64,000 bases of DNA from G963422445 sp963422445 (GCA_963422445.2 OY729512.2:124001-188000); one strand, 5' to 3'; counted from the stretch's first letter, positions 29,039-38,967 are shown. Made by a program: numbers and translations. Notes: generated by a model from the letters alone, not told the origin.

Positions 29039-29425
29039 TTCTGGAATTCCGTTTCGATACATACAGTATGCGTAGCGTTATTATCGCTCTTTACAAGCAT
29101 CTATATTGACGCGCTTATGAAGATCCAGAATTCGGAATAAAAATTCGAGATGCTCGTAGAAGACTCCCGATTCACGCACGATAATCCCACAATCATCGAA
29201 TCTAATTCGCGGTACATGTTCCTGTAGATGCCGACAGGAGACGTCAAAGCCATCCCTTTGATCAAAATTCATCACACATCATTTTACGGAGATCAGGACA
29301 AAAACCGCAGTGCCGGTCGCGCCCAAGACCCAGGAACCCGCTATTCACAAAACAGCGTGACCCCGGATCCGGCCAGATAAAACAAGCCCTTGATGCAAGC
29401 TCACCTGCATGACATTGCGCCGGGA
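29039..29425. other. AT-rich intergenic stretch
   Basis: About 390 bp of unusually low GC. A 64-codon minus-strand frame (29081-29275) could be a small protein or a fragment but lacks any recognisable feature. Confidence 0.35.
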
Positions 29426-29818
29426 TTACGGTTCGTCCGTGGCCGGCTGGTCGCGGCTCAACCCCAGTTCATCAAGGCGCTTGAGGTAATCCTGCCACAA
29501 ACTGTCGCGGCGCGACCCCAGGTCATGCAGGTAGCGCCATGAATAGAGTCCGGTGTCATGGAGATCGTCAAAACGGATCCGCACGGCGTAATTCCCGACC
29601 GGTTCGACAGCCAGAATGCCGACATGGCGGCGGCCGCCGATCGTAGTCTTCTGGCTCGGTCCGTGCCCCTGGATTTCGGCCGAGGGACTTTCGACGCGCA
29701 GCAATTCCGCAGGAATCGTGAAACTGTCACCATTGTCGAAATCGATCTCCAGACATTTTTCCGCCGTCTTCACCCGGATTTCGACCGGCCAGTACCGGGT
29801 TGTGAACTCATCGCTCAT
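29426..29818 (-). CDS. DUF971 (GBBH-like N-terminal domain) protein
   Basis: 130 residues. The pattern 'WPVEIRVKTAEKCLEIDFDNG', 'IPAELLRVESPSAE', 'VGNYAVRIRFDDLHDTGLYSW' and 'YLHDLG' is the compact DUF971 fold that also forms the N-terminus of gamma-butyrobetaine hydroxylase. Stand-alone members are implicated in iron-sulfur protein handling in some bacteria. Its start overlaps the stop of the Trm112 gene by 4 bp, so the two are translationally coupled. Confidence 0.88.
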   Translation of the reverse strand: MSDEFTTRYWPVEIRVKTAEKCLEIDFDNGDSFTIPAELLRVESPSAEIQGHGPSQKTTIGGRRHVGILAVEPVGNYAVRIRFDDLHDTGLYSWRYLHDLGSRRDSLWQDYLKRLDELGLSRDQPATDEP

Positions 29819-30114
29819 TGGTCACCGGCAATCTCATTCCGGGCCAGCGCCCGTGCCCCTTCCGAAACCGGATCATCATCGAGTCTCCGGGCCTCGTCGA
29901 CCAGCATGATGGGAACCCCGTTACGGATCGGAAAGGCGAGGCCGGCCTGATCGCTGATCAGCTCATGGGCCGACCGGTCATAGCGCAACGGCGCCTTGGT
30001 CAGTGGACAAACCAGAAGCTCGAGCAGCCGCGGATCGACATCACGTTCGCCAGGTCGGCCCGGGTTTCGGCCATCGGTCGGCGCAGCGTTCGTCTTGTCA
30101 TCAATGCCTGGCAT
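29815..30114 (-). CDS. Trm112 family protein
   Basis: 99 residues; after an N-terminal extension of about 25 residues comes the UPF0434/Trm112 core 'LDPRLLELLVCPLTKAPLRY' and 'LAFPIRNGVPIMLVDEAR'. Family members activate methyltransferases; bacterial forms have no settled role. It overlaps the LON-domain gene upstream by 14 bp and DUF971 downstream by 4 bp, forming a tight operon. Confidence 0.88.
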   Translation of the reverse strand: MPGIDDKTNAAPTDGRNPGRPGERDVDPRLLELLVCPLTKAPLRYDRSAHELISDQAGLAFPIRNGVPIMLVDEARRLDDDPVSEGARALARNEIAGDQ

Positions 30115-30766
30115 TTTCGGTCCCGCCAGTCGAGTACAGCGCCATTTCCAACATGGCGACCATGGCCTTTGCCCGTGCAGCGGAATCTTCGGCCATCAAC
30201 AGCGCCTGTTTCTCCGAGGCATCGAACGGACAGATCATGGCGAGCGTGGTCACCAACGGCACATCGTGCAGTTGCTCGATCCGGTCCCAGTCGACCTGGG
30301 CTGCCTTGCTGTCGAAGAACCGGCGCAGCGTCTCGAGCAACCGTCCGCGATCGATGTCCGGATCCGGTTCCTGCGTGGTGTCGTCGCGCCACTGCGCCCA
30401 GTCCGGCACGATGCGCCGATAACCGCGGTCCGATTCAATCTCCCGGACAACATCAAACCGGGAAACTCCGTACAGCGTGATGAGATAGCGGTTGTCGCCG
30501 GTTTCAGAGAACGATGTCAGGCGTCCGGCGCAGCCGGTTGCATAGAGCTGTGGCACCACGGCATCACCTTCTCCCGCCTGCGGCTGAAGCATGCCGATCA
30601 GACGGTCACCGGCGAGGGCATCGTCAACCATCGCAAGATACCGGGGCTCGAAGATATTGAGCGGCAGCCGGCCACCCGGCAGCAACAGGACGCCATCAAG
30701 CGGAAAGACCGGCAGTGCTGCCGGAAGATCGGCAAACCGGGTCACAAATCCGTATGTCTGCGCCAT
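30101..30766 (-). CDS. LON substrate-binding-domain protein
   Basis: 221 residues consisting of a LON N-terminal domain only ('LPAALPVFPLDGVLLLPGGR', 'LNIFEPRYLAMVDDALAG', 'GCAGRLTSFSETGDNRYLI'), without ATPase or protease parts. Stand-alone LON-domain proteins are common in alphaproteobacteria next to CnoX, exactly as here (27 bp spacing). Presumably a protein-quality-control accessory. Confidence 0.92.
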   Translation of the reverse strand: MAQTYGFVTRFADLPAALPVFPLDGVLLLPGGRLPLNIFEPRYLAMVDDALAGDRLIGMLQPQAGEGDAVVPQLYATGCAGRLTSFSETGDNRYLITLYGVSRFDVVREIESDRGYRRIVPDWAQWRDDTTQEPDPDIDRGRLLETLRRFFDSKAAQVDWDRIEQLHDVPLVTTLAMICPFDASEKQALLMAEDSAARAKAMVAMLEMALYSTGGTENARH

Positions 30767-30793
30767 GGCAGCGTCCTTGCTACATTCCTCCTG

Positions 30794-31699
30794 CTACGAG
30801 AACAGGATCGATGACAGGCGTTTGCGAGCGCGTACGGTCAACGGGTCGCTGTTCCCGAAAGCCTCGAACAGCTTGAGCAGTTGTTTGCGGGCCGCATCGT
30901 CATTCCAGTTCCGGTCAATGCGGAAACTCTCAAGGAGCTGCTCGACCGCACTTTCCCGATCGTTGGCGGCATAAAGCGCCATTGCAAGGTCGAACCGCGC
31001 GTCGAGATTCTTCGGATTGGCGTCGACGACCCTGCGCAGTTCGGCGACATCGCCAGCAGCGGCACCGGCGTCGGCGAGGTCGAGTTGCGAAAGCGCTGCC
31101 TGGATTTCCCGGGTCTTTTTCTGGTCCTCAGACAGGCCGTCGATCATTTCCCGGGCCGACCCGGTTTCCCCGACACCGATCAGGCTTCTTACCATCCCGG
31201 CGAGGGCTGCGATATTCTCCGGATCCTGCTGCAGGATCTGGCTGAAGAGCCCGCCAGCCCCGCGAAAATCCTGATCCGCCAACATTGCCTCGGCAGCCTC
31301 CAACGCTTCGGCAACCGGCGAACTCCCGGCCGCACCACCCGTGAGCCGGCTGATGAAATCGCGGATCTGGCTTTCCGGCAAGGCGCCGGCGAAGCCGTCA
31401 ACCGGACGTCTGTCCCTGAAACCGAACACGGCGGGAATCGACTGGATTCGCATCTGCTGGGCGATTTCGGGACTCTTGTCGATATCGACCTTGACCAGCC
31501 GCACCGCGCCCGCGGCATCGCGAACCACTTTTTCGAGGATAGGCCCCAATTGCTTGCATGGTCCGCACCATGGCGCCCAGAAGTCGACCACCACCGGCAC
31601 GTCCGACGACGCTTCGACAACATCCGCCATGAAAGTGGCGGTCGTGGCATCCTTGATGAGGTCGGCGCGGCCTGCCCCGTCGGCAATCAGCGTGTCCAT
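30794..31699 (-). CDS. CnoX-type thioredoxin-TPR co-chaperone (YbbN family)
   Basis: 301 residues: an N-terminal thioredoxin domain with active site 'WAPWCGPCKQLGP' (Cys45, Cys48), then a C-terminal TPR region ('EALEAAEAMLADQDFRGAGG', 'NPKNLDARFDLAMALYAAND'). CnoX (YbbN) transfers oxidatively damaged proteins to GroEL. Unlike E. coli CnoX, which has lost the first Cys, this one keeps CxxC and may be redox-active. First of the four-gene run with LON-domain, Trm112 and DUF971 genes. Confidence 0.93.
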   Translation of the reverse strand: MDTLIADGAGRADLIKDATTATFMADVVEASSDVPVVVDFWAPWCGPCKQLGPILEKVVRDAAGAVRLVKVDIDKSPEIAQQMRIQSIPAVFGFRDRRPVDGFAGALPESQIRDFISRLTGGAAGSSPVAEALEAAEAMLADQDFRGAGGLFSQILQQDPENIAALAGMVRSLIGVGETGSAREMIDGLSEDQKKTREIQAALSQLDLADAGAAAGDVAELRRVVDANPKNLDARFDLAMALYAANDRESAVEQLLESFRIDRNWNDDAARKQLLKLFEAFGNSDPLTVRARKRLSSILFS

Positions 31700-31771
31700 T
31701 TCAAGTCCCGTCCCGGATCAGATTTGTGTCTGTTATGTGGCCTTGCCTTTTGTAAAGACAAGGTGGGTCAA

Positions 31772-32308
31772 TCATCCATGATCGAGATCAAGTATCGCGG
31801 GATCATGCCCGCAAGCTCGGATGAAAGCGAGCAGATCGTCCGGCTTGATCGCCGTCGTCATCTCGTTCGAGGCCGGATGATAGTTGAGCGGCGAGCCGGC
31901 AAGCATCATCCTGTCGAGAATCACGGTGACCTTGCATTTCGTATCATTGATCAGCGCGAAAGGCGAGACACTGCCGGGACTGACGCCGAGGGTCTTCATC
32001 AGCCGGTCCGGACTGCCAAAGGACAGTCGGTCGGTACCGAGCCTCGTGCTGAGGAGCTTGAGATTGATCCTGAGATCTTCCCGGCAGACCACCAGCCACA
32101 TGCGGTATTTGCGGTCGCGCAGAAACAGATTCTTGCAATGCACGCCCGGCAGGTCACCGCGCAGGGTCTTCGAATCCTCGACGGTAAACAGAGCCGGATG
32201 GGTATATGTCGTCGCCTGGATACCGAGGTCTTCAAGCCGGTCGAAAACCTCTTGGGGCGTTACCGGGGCCGGCATGACGTCATCTGCGGCGGGCGCGCCA
32301 TCTTTCAT
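31772..32308 (-). CDS. Prolyl-tRNA editing protein ProX (YbaK/EbsC domain)
   Basis: 178 residues with the free-standing editing domain that deacylates Ala-tRNA(Pro): 'QATTYTHPALFTVEDSKTL', 'HCKNLFLRDRKYRMWLVV', 'LSFGSPDRLMKTLGVSPGSV' and 'FALINDTKCKVTVILDRMML'. Bacteria whose ProRS lacks the insertion domain rely on this protein. It is 72 bp upstream of the CnoX gene on the same strand. Confidence 0.9.
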   Translation of the reverse strand: MKDGAPAADDVMPAPVTPQEVFDRLEDLGIQATTYTHPALFTVEDSKTLRGDLPGVHCKNLFLRDRKYRMWLVVCREDLRINLKLLSTRLGTDRLSFGSPDRLMKTLGVSPGSVSPFALINDTKCKVTVILDRMMLAGSPLNYHPASNEMTTAIKPDDLLAFIRACGHDPAILDLDHG

Positions 32309-32841
32309 CTGGACAGGTCCGAACGAACGGTTGCAGGCATGCCTGCTTGTACCTCATGAACGCAGAAATGGCGACTCCGTCAGCCCAAATCGCTCGAACC
32401 TGTTCAGCGGAATCATGCTCGCCGCACAAGGGCAGACGGGTCGGACATGGCAGCGTGCGGTCGAAAGAGCGATCATCCTCGTATCGCTTCCACAGCTCGC
32501 ATCCCGCTGCGCGTCCCGGTCAGATGGCAACAGGATCTGTTGACGCCCTGTCGGCTATGTCCGAAAGCCGAGGCAGCCAGCACCCGGACAGTCTATGGCC
32601 CTGTTGGGCTTCACAGGTCTTCGGCATTGTGTCGGGATTCTAGGCAAAACGATTCCCGACGGAAGTCGCTACCCTTTTGCCGAAAATAGAAAAAACAGGA
32701 ACGCAAGTTTGTATTGTCTGAATTCGCAAAGGTAGGCAACCCTGCCCGGAGTCCGAAACGCAACAGGGGCCGTGCAGCGAAGGGCGGGCGCCTGCCGGGT
32801 GAGAGACTCGCCCGACCCTCAACAAAATCACCACACGTGGC
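32309..32841. other. Intergenic, nothing assigned
   Basis: About 530 bp between ProX and the tRNA promoter. No supported coding region; base composition is uneven with an AT-rich patch around 32640-32720. Confidence 0.4.
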
Positions 32842-32869
32842 TTGCAATATCAGCCGCAATGGCTATTAT
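32842..32869 (+). promoter_or_regulatory. Promoter of tRNA-Gly
   Basis: TTGCAA (32842-32847) and TATTAT (32864-32869) with a 16-bp spacer, ending 12 bp before the mature tRNA 5' end. Confidence 0.55.
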
Positions 32870-32881
32870 CTGCGACGGGAT

Positions 32882-32956
32882 GCGGGCGTAGCTCAGGGGT
32901 AGAGCGCAACCTTGCCAAGGTTGAAGTCGTGAGTTCAAATCTCATCGCCCGCTCCA
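32882..32956 (+). tRNA. tRNA-Gly (anticodon GCC)
   Basis: 75 nt with a perfect GCGGGCG/CGCCCGC acceptor stem, D-loop 'AGCTCAGGGGTAGAGC', anticodon loop CTTGCCAAG (GCC), T-arm 'GTGAGTTCAAATCTCAT', discriminator T and encoded CCA. Its 3' 48 bases are duplicated at 42374-42421, marking it as the integration site of the following island. Confidence 0.97.
32909..32956 (+). repeat. attL: 3' 48 bp of tRNA-Gly
   Basis: Identical over 48 bases to 42374-42421, from the anticodon stem to the CCA end. The island side reconstitutes a complete tRNA gene. Confidence 0.92.
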
Positions 32957-32985
32957 AATTTCCTAAAGAAAATCAAGTACTTGAG

Positions 32986-33009
32986 AACGGCCCTTCGAGG
33001 CCGTTTTTT
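32986..33009 (+). terminator. Intrinsic terminator after tRNA-Gly
   Basis: AACGGCC/GGCCGTT stem, CTTCGA loop, then TTTT. Because it lies beyond the crossover point it belongs to the island side of the junction. Confidence 0.8.
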
Positions 33010-33346
33010 CTTAGAGCGACCTCTGCCAGTCATGATCTAGGCGCAATCTATGCTGCCGGATAAAAGTCACCGGATGCCATAGCGCGCTGACGGCGGTCCA
33101 CTGACAAGGGAACTGACCCCTAGATATGCGAATGCTTCTCATTAGCGTTTCCGGGCTCGTCGGATTATACTCCTGTCAGCGGCTCTGATGATCCGAGTCG
33201 GTTGCATGGTCCGTGCAGCCACAATTCCGGCGTGTCAAAGCCATACTGTTGAAGCGGTCACGCGCCGGCCGAACATAATGTCTCCAGCGGCGCCAGGCTG
33301 GACAAGGCCGGAGGCGCCAGGAGGAGTTCCGATCACTGGCAGCGGT
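33010..33346. other. Island left end, nothing assigned
   Basis: About 340 bp after the tRNA terminator without supported genes. It directly precedes the LysR stub. Confidence 0.4.
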
Positions 33347-33415
33347 ATCGAACTGAGACATTTGCGCTATGCGGTCGCCGCTGCTCATTTCCGGAGCTTC
33401 CGGCGCGCGGCTGAG
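33347..33415 (+). pseudogene. 5' stub of a LysR-family regulator
   Basis: Twenty-three codons reading 'ELRHLRYAVAAAHFRSFRRA' match the first helix of LysR HTH domains. The expected ATG is ATC here, and the sequence runs directly into trbF debris. LysR genes are found at the end of trb operons in some Tn4371-like elements, so a deletion that removed trbG-trbI probably joined the two. Confidence 0.5.
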
Positions 33416-33852
33416 AATTGGCCCGTGCATAGTCGTTGAGCGCGAGCGCCCACGGTCTGTAGTGAAGTCGTAGGCGCGCAGCCAGTTCTGACGCACCACG
33501 ATCGCGTCGGCAGGAATCGCGCGCACCTGCTCGATGAAGCGCGCCAGATGAAACGCGATCTGCGGATCGGTGGGCTGGTAGTCGGCCGTGGCGGGGGCGA
33601 CGGCCTGCGCCTGGCCGAATTGTCGACCTGCACCACCCAGGGCACGATCGAGCCGGTGGCAGACTGCCAGACCAGTGCTCCAGCGAAGCCGCCGGAGAGG
33701 ATCAGCGAGCCGAACGCCATCAGCCGCCAGTTGCGCGCCTGCACACGGGCCGAGCCGATGCGTTCGTCCCAGACCTGGGCAGCACGCTGATAGGGCGTCT
33801 CGGGTCCGGGAGATTTGCCGTAGTGGGTCGAGGATCGTTTGAAGAAGCTCAT
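33416..33852 (-). pseudogene. trbF: trbF remnant (conjugal transfer, VirB8-like), frameshifted and truncated
   Basis: Starts intact at ATG 33852 ('MSFFKRSSTHYGKSPGPETP', then 'YQRAAQVWDERIGSARVQAR') with the single membrane helix and 'IVPWVVQVDN'. Coding then shifts frame twice: 'ADYQPTDPQIAFHLARFIEQ' continues in a second frame, and 'WALALNDYARAN' in a third, where homology stops at the LysR junction. About 145 of the usual 230 residues remain. TrbF is a periplasmic-facing core component of the mating-pair channel. Its ATG overlaps the TGA of trbL, the original operon arrangement. Confidence 0.8.
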
Positions 33853-35074
33853 GAGCGGTTCCCTTCGGAAAGGTTGACGGAACTGGCGCCGCCATGGCTG
33901 TCGCCGGATCGCACGGCATGGGCAGTGGCCTGGACGCCATGGGAGAGCCGCTGAGAGCGCTTCATGCGCTTGGCCCAATCCGGAGGACCGTCGGAGGCGG
34001 ATGAGGGGGATGGTGCAGCCGCGGCGGTTGTTGCGCCGCCCGCATTGCCTACGGTGCCGCCCGACGTCTCGAAGGCGGCTCGCCCGCCGGCTTGAAAGCT
34101 CTGCCTTAGGCTGCCGGAGGCGTTGGCGCGCGCGCACCTGTGCTCGCTACAGCGCCGAGCCCAGAGGCGACGCCTGCGGCGCCCGACTGACCGGCCGAGC
34201 CAAGGCTGTAGGCTGTCGCTGCCCCTCCCGCCGCGGTGACGCCGCCGCGAGCAGCGGCCCCAGCACCGAGTTGCGGTCCGCCGGACACGATTCCGTTCGC
34301 AATACCGGGTCCGAAGATGCCGAGCCCGAGCAGTGACAGCGCGGCCAGCACCACGGCCATGGCCTCGTCGATGGTCGGGGTGACACCGCCGAAGCCGGCG
34401 GTGAACTGCGAAAACAGCGTCGAGCCGATACCGATGATGACCGCCAGCACCAAAACCTTGATGCCGGACGAGATCACGTTGCCCAGCACCCGTTCAGCCA
34501 TGAACGCGGTCTTGCCGAAGAGGCCGAAGGGAATGAGTACGAATCCTGCCAGCGTCGTCAGCTTGAACTCGATCAGGGTGATGAAGAGCTGGATGGCGAG
34601 GATGAAAAAGGCGAGAAGCACCAGTGCCCAGGCAAAAAGCAGGCAGGCGATCTGGATGAAGTTCTCGAAGAAGGCGACTCAGCCCATCAGGTCGGAGATC
34701 GACTCGAGCAGAGGCCGGGCGGCATCGAGGCCGGTCTGGGCGACACGACCGGGCCGCATCAGGTCGGCCGCGGTGAAGCCGGTGCCGGACGCCATCAGGC
34801 CGAGGCCGGCAAAGCTCTCGAAGACGATGCGGGCGAGATTGTTCCAGTTGCCGATGATGTCGGCGAATACGCCGACAAACAGGGTCTTCTTCACCAGACG
34901 GGCGATGATGTCGTCGGCGGCGCCCCATGACCAGAACAGCGCGGCCAGCGTCACATCGATGACGATCAGCGTCGTGGCGATGAACGCTACCTCGCCGCCG
35001 AGCAGACCGAAGCCGCTATCGATATAGCTGGTGAAGACTCCGAGGAAACTGTCGATGACGCCCGTGCCGCCCAT
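33849..35074 (-). pseudogene. trbL: trbL remnant (conjugal transfer membrane protein, VirB6-like)
   Basis: The first 131 codons ('GVIDSFLGVFTSYIDSGFGL', 'VALIVKKTLF'-type helices) end at a TGA (34679-34681), after which the same frame continues as 'VAFFENFIQIACLLFAWALV' and through several membrane helices to 'GLGIFGPGIANGIVSGGPQL'. The TGA replaces what is normally a Trp. A further one-base shift near 34110 moves the Ala/Gly-rich tail into another frame, where it ends 'PDWAKRMKRSQRLSHG...' overlapping trbF. At least two lesions, so not functional. Confidence 0.8.
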
Positions 35075-35080
35075 GGATCG

Positions 35081-35365
35081 CTAGTCCTCTCTGCTCTGGG
35101 GGGTGACGGGGGCCGGCGTGCGACCGAGGAAGCGATCGCGGGTTTCCGCCCAGGTGCGCAGACATTCGGGATCGTTCGCGGCGGCCTCTCCCATCTGCTG
35201 ACAGCGGCGCTGGGCTGCGCGCAGCGGGTCGGCGGAAGGAGCCAGCGCCGGCGCGAAGGCCGGTCGCACCGGCTCATCCTTCCGCGTCATCTCGATCACC
35301 GTCGCCGTGATGGCGAAGGCAACGAAGATGATGGCCGCGATCCGCGCCAGCATCTTGCCCTCCAT
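35081..35365 (-). CDS. TrbK-alt-like entry exclusion protein
   Basis: 94 residues starting 'MEGKMLARIAAIIFVAFAIT': one N-terminal membrane anchor, then a soluble part with two Cys ('RRCQQMGEAAANDPECLRTW'). This is the pattern of the TrbK-alt family in Tn4371-type trb operons, between trbJ and trbL. It is the only uninterrupted gene of the operon, but with no functional apparatus around it it is likely vestigial. Confidence 0.75.
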   Translation of the reverse strand: MEGKMLARIAAIIFVAFAITATVIEMTRKDEPVRPAFAPALAPSADPLRAAQRRCQQMGEAAANDPECLRTWAETRDRFLGRTPAPVTPQSRED

Positions 35366-35394
35366 CAGTTTCCCCTTTCCGGCCGTCTGGCTCG

Positions 35395-35809
35395 TCAGTT
35401 GCCGTTGTTGAACATCTGGGCATTGCCGGGCTGGTAGCCGGTGCCCGGCGTGAGAAACCGTTCGCGCTGGATGCGACCCTGTTCGGCCGCGGCTGCGCGC
35501 TCGGCATCGGTCAGGGCCTGGGCCCGGCCGTTTGCGGCAATGACGGCGGTGATGTCGGCGAGCTGTTGCGCCTGAAGCGCGAGAAGCTGGTTGCCGGCCT
35601 GTGTCGCCTGCAAGGCGCCGGTCGCGCCCTGGCTCTGGCCGACCAGCGCCGACATCTGCGCGCGATTGGTTTCGATATTGCCGACCACGCCGGCCTGGAC
35701 ACGCATGGCGTCCTGAAGCCCGCCGACAGTGTTCTCCCAGCACGATCGCGCATCGGCGACGAGTTGCTGTTCCGACGTACTCAGGTCGATATTGCGGTAA
35801 TTCTGCTGG
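35395..35809 (-). pseudogene. trbJ: trbJ 3' part, cut by an IS1595-type element
   Basis: Coding sequence runs from the IS border to a stop at 35395: 'YRNIDLSTSEQQLVADARSC', 'MRVQAGVVGNIETNRAQMSA', 'TPGTGYQPGNAQMFNNGN'. This is the C-terminal coiled-coil half of TrbJ, a secreted pilus-assembly protein; the N-terminal half including the signal peptide is missing on the other side of the IS, so a deletion accompanied or followed the insertion. Confidence 0.75.
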
Positions 35810-36611
35810 ACCGCTTATGCAGATGGTTCCGGTTCGATCAATATGCTGTAGGTAAGGGGTTGTGCATTGGTGGCGAGGCGGAAGAGCGAGCGGAAAGCAT
35901 CGTGGCGGGTTTTGCGGCGGTTGAAGCGAAAGACGACCTCATCGAGATAGGCCTGCAGATGCTTGCGGTGCAGCCCGTGGTAGACGCCTCGCGCCCATCC
36001 TTTGAGGTTGGAGAAGACTTGGTGGATCCACGGCAGGACGAGGTAAGCGGCGGTCTTCCCGACGACATGGACGGCTGGCCTCGTCGATGTCCACCAGGCC
36101 CGACAACGGGTTACGCTCGGGCTCGACCATGCTGGCGCACAGCTTGTGGGCGAGCAGCCAGGCGCTGCGATAAGAGCCGAAGCGAGCTGTTTCTGGAGCT
36201 GCAGGGCAGAGATGCCGTTGGAGTGGGTCGCCATCAGGTCGGCGGCCCAGAACCAGACGGTGAGCGGCAGCTTGCTGACGTGCAGGATCGTCCCGGCCGT
36301 CACCGAAGTCTGCCGGCGGCAGCCGGTGCACGCGAAGGTGTGTGCTTTTCTGCGCAGCGCCCATCCCTTTTCATGGCCGCACCTGGGACAGACGAAGCCG
36401 TCCGGCCAGCGCATTTCGATCAGCCAGGCGGCGCAGGCGTCATCGTCCGGGACCATGTGCTGGAAAGCGAGGAGGCTGTCGGGGAGCTGTTTCATGTGGG
36501 GGCTCCGTCGGCAGGAACGTATCGGGAGCATTCCACCCGCTCCCCCGCCCTAACCTCAACCTCAACATCTGGTGGCAAACTCTCGCAACCGGAGCTATGT
36601 GCATAAGCGGT
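35810..36611 (-). mobile_element. Internally deleted IS1595-type element, copy 1 (802 bp)
   Basis: Ends in imperfect terminal inverted repeats of about 25 bp (outer bases ACCGCTTATGCA). The transposase reads 'MKQLPDSLLAFQHMVPDDDA', a zinc ribbon 'CPRCGHEKGW...CTGCRRQ', then 'NPLSGLVDIDEASRPC', after which about 100 or more residues of the DDE domain are missing and the sequence resumes with 'LPWIHQVFSNLKGWARGVYH' and 'FRFNRRKTRHDAFRSLFRLA'. Extra frameshifts are present in this copy. No 8-bp target duplication is visible, and the flanks belong to unrelated genes (trbJ, DUF499), indicating a deletion next to the IS. Confidence 0.85.
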
Positions 36612-36624
36612 TTCAACGATTTAG

Positions 36625-38967
36625 GGTGAACTCGCATGGCAGTTGGGCGGCTCAGAAGTTTTCGCCATGATCGCCGAGAACGATGCACGCGGCATTGCGC
36701 CCGGCTCGAACCTCCTTGAGGCGATCTTCAAGAAATGTGCGCCTTGCCTGATCCTGATTGACGAATGGGTCGCGTATCTCCGCCAGATCTACAAGGTCGA
36801 CGGACTGCCCTCGGGCTCCTTCGACGCCAATCTGTCCTTCGTTCAAGCGCTTACCGAGGCCGTTAAGGGGAGCCCGGGCACGCTGCTGGTCGCCTCGCTC
36901 CCCGCATCGCAGATCGAGGTCGGTGGCGAAGGCGGTCAGGAGGCTCTCGCGAGGTTGAAGCAGACCTTCAGCCGAGTGGAATCGTCGTGGCGCCAGGCCA
37001 GTCAGGAAGCTATGAGATCGTCAGGCGCCGCCTGTTCAAGGAAATTCCCGGCGACAAATTCCACCACCGCGACAACACACTGAAGCAGTTCGCGAAGCTT
37101 TATCGGGAGAACACCAACGACTTCCCGCAGGGCTGTGCCGACGAAGACTACCGGCGAAAGCTAGAGAAGGCCTACCCGATCCATCCCGAACTGTTCGACC
37201 AGCTTTACACGAGCTGGGGTTCGTTGGAGAAGTTCCAGCGAACGCGCGGCGTCCTGCGTCTGATGGCGCAAGTGATCCACGAGCTCTGGATGGGCAATGA
37301 CCCTTCGGTCATGATCATGCCCGGCAGCGTGGCGATCAGTACGGCCCGGGTCGAACCGGAATTGCTTCACTATCTCGACACAAGTTGGCAGTCGATCATC
37401 GCTGGCGACGTCGATGGCGTGACCTCGACGCCCTACAAGATCGACCAATCCGCTCCGAACCTGAATCGCTATTCCGCAACGCGCCGTGTCGCTCGCGCCG
37501 TATTCATGGGCACTGCTCCCACTCACGGCCAGGAAAACAAGGTCCTCGACGACAAACAGATCAACCTCGGCGTGGTGCAGCCGGCCGAGCGGCCAGCCAT
37601 CTTCGGCGATGCCCTGCGCCGGCTGACCAACCAGGCCAAGTTCATGCACAGCGACCTTGGCCGGTACTGGTATTCGATGTCGGCGAGTCTCAACCGGATT
37701 GCCGCCGATCGCGCGGGGCAGTTCGAAGAAGCACTCGTGCTGATGGAGATCGACAAGGCGCTTGTGGCCTACATTAATGGCCTTGCGGATCGCGGACATT
37801 TCGACGCCGTGCAGGTTGCGCCGGGAAGCTCGTCGGATGTGCCCGACGAGCCGGGCGGCGTCCGCGCCGTCATACTCGGTGTCGCTCACCCGCACACGGG
37901 GCGGGATGGGTCGGAGGCATTGGCGGAAGCCAAAGACATCCTGATGCAGCGCGGCAGCACGCCGCGCATCTACAGGAACATGCTGGTCTTCCTGGCGGCC
38001 GAGTACCGCCAACTCGACAATCTGAAAGCCGCGATGCGCTCAGCACTCGCCTGGGCGGAGATCGTTCGGGAAACCGACCGCCTCAACCTGACGCAAAGCG
38101 ACAGCGCGCTCGCCAAAGCGAAGCTGGCAGAAAGCAATGAAACCTTGAAGACGCGCCTGAAGGAAGCCTGGTGCTATCTTCTCTATCCGATTCAGGAAAG
38201 CGCACAGGCCGATCTCGAATGGACGTCGGCAAAGGTTCCCGCTCAGGATGGGCTGCTAGCCCGCGCCAGCAAGAAGCTGGTCAGCGACGAAGGCCTGTTG
38301 CCCGAACTTGGGCCGGCGCGGCTGGATCGCGAGCTTCAGAAATACATCTGGAACGGCAAGGACCATTTATTCCTGAAGAACCTGTGGGAGTACCTGAACC
38401 GCTACACGTACCTGCCGCGGCTGAAGAATCAGGGAGTCCTGGTCAAGGCTGTACAGGCTGCAGTGGGGGGGCATGCTTCCGGGGGCCTTCGCCTATGCCG
38501 AGCGTTGGGACGAGAAGTCCGGCACATATCTGGGACTCGCGATCGAACGAGCCGTCAATGCGGCGGTCGTCATCGACAGCGACAGTGTCATCGTCAAACC
38601 GGATGTGGCCGATGCGCACCGGCCGGGACCGGTGCAACCGGGGCCGGCCGGCGATCCAGAAGGACCGGGCGATAGGCCGCCCGAGACGGGAGGGCAGCCG
38701 ACCGGTGGTGCGCCGGAGCCGCCCCCTACCAAAAAGAAGCCGACGCGGTTTACTGGCACAGTGATGATCTCACCGGATCGACCCGCCAGGGACATGCATC
38801 AGATCGTCGAGGCGATCGTCGAGCAGCTAACGACGCTGCCGGGATGCGAGGTGAAGCTCAAGCTTGAGATTGACGCGGAGGTTCCATCGGGGCTGGAGCG
38901 CGCAAAGGTCCGCACACTGGTTGAGAACGCCAACACGCTCGGGTTCATCGAAAAGTCTATTGAGTAG
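36625..38967 (+). pseudogene. DUF499 ATPase of an anti-phage locus, 5'-truncated and frameshifted
   Basis: Homology begins abruptly beside the IS with 'LAWQLGGSEVFAMIAENDAR' and Walker B 'CLILIDEWVAYLRQ'; the Walker A part is gone. The frame changes near 37005 and again at a run of seven G (38464-38470), after which 'GAFAYAERWDEKSGTYLGLA' leads to the stop at 38967. The C-terminal part has a Pro-rich linker then 'RDMHQIVEAIVEQLTTLPGC'. DUF499 ATPases accompany DUF1156 methyltransferases in loci annotated as anti-phage; no DUF1156 or helicase gene remains here. About 770 residues are left of a protein usually above 1,000. Confidence 0.75.

Noticed and set aside
36140..36240. Treating the frames of the 802-bp element as programmed IS frameshifting
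   Set aside because: IS1595 transposases are made from a single frame; both copies lack the DDE core, so the frame change reflects deletion.
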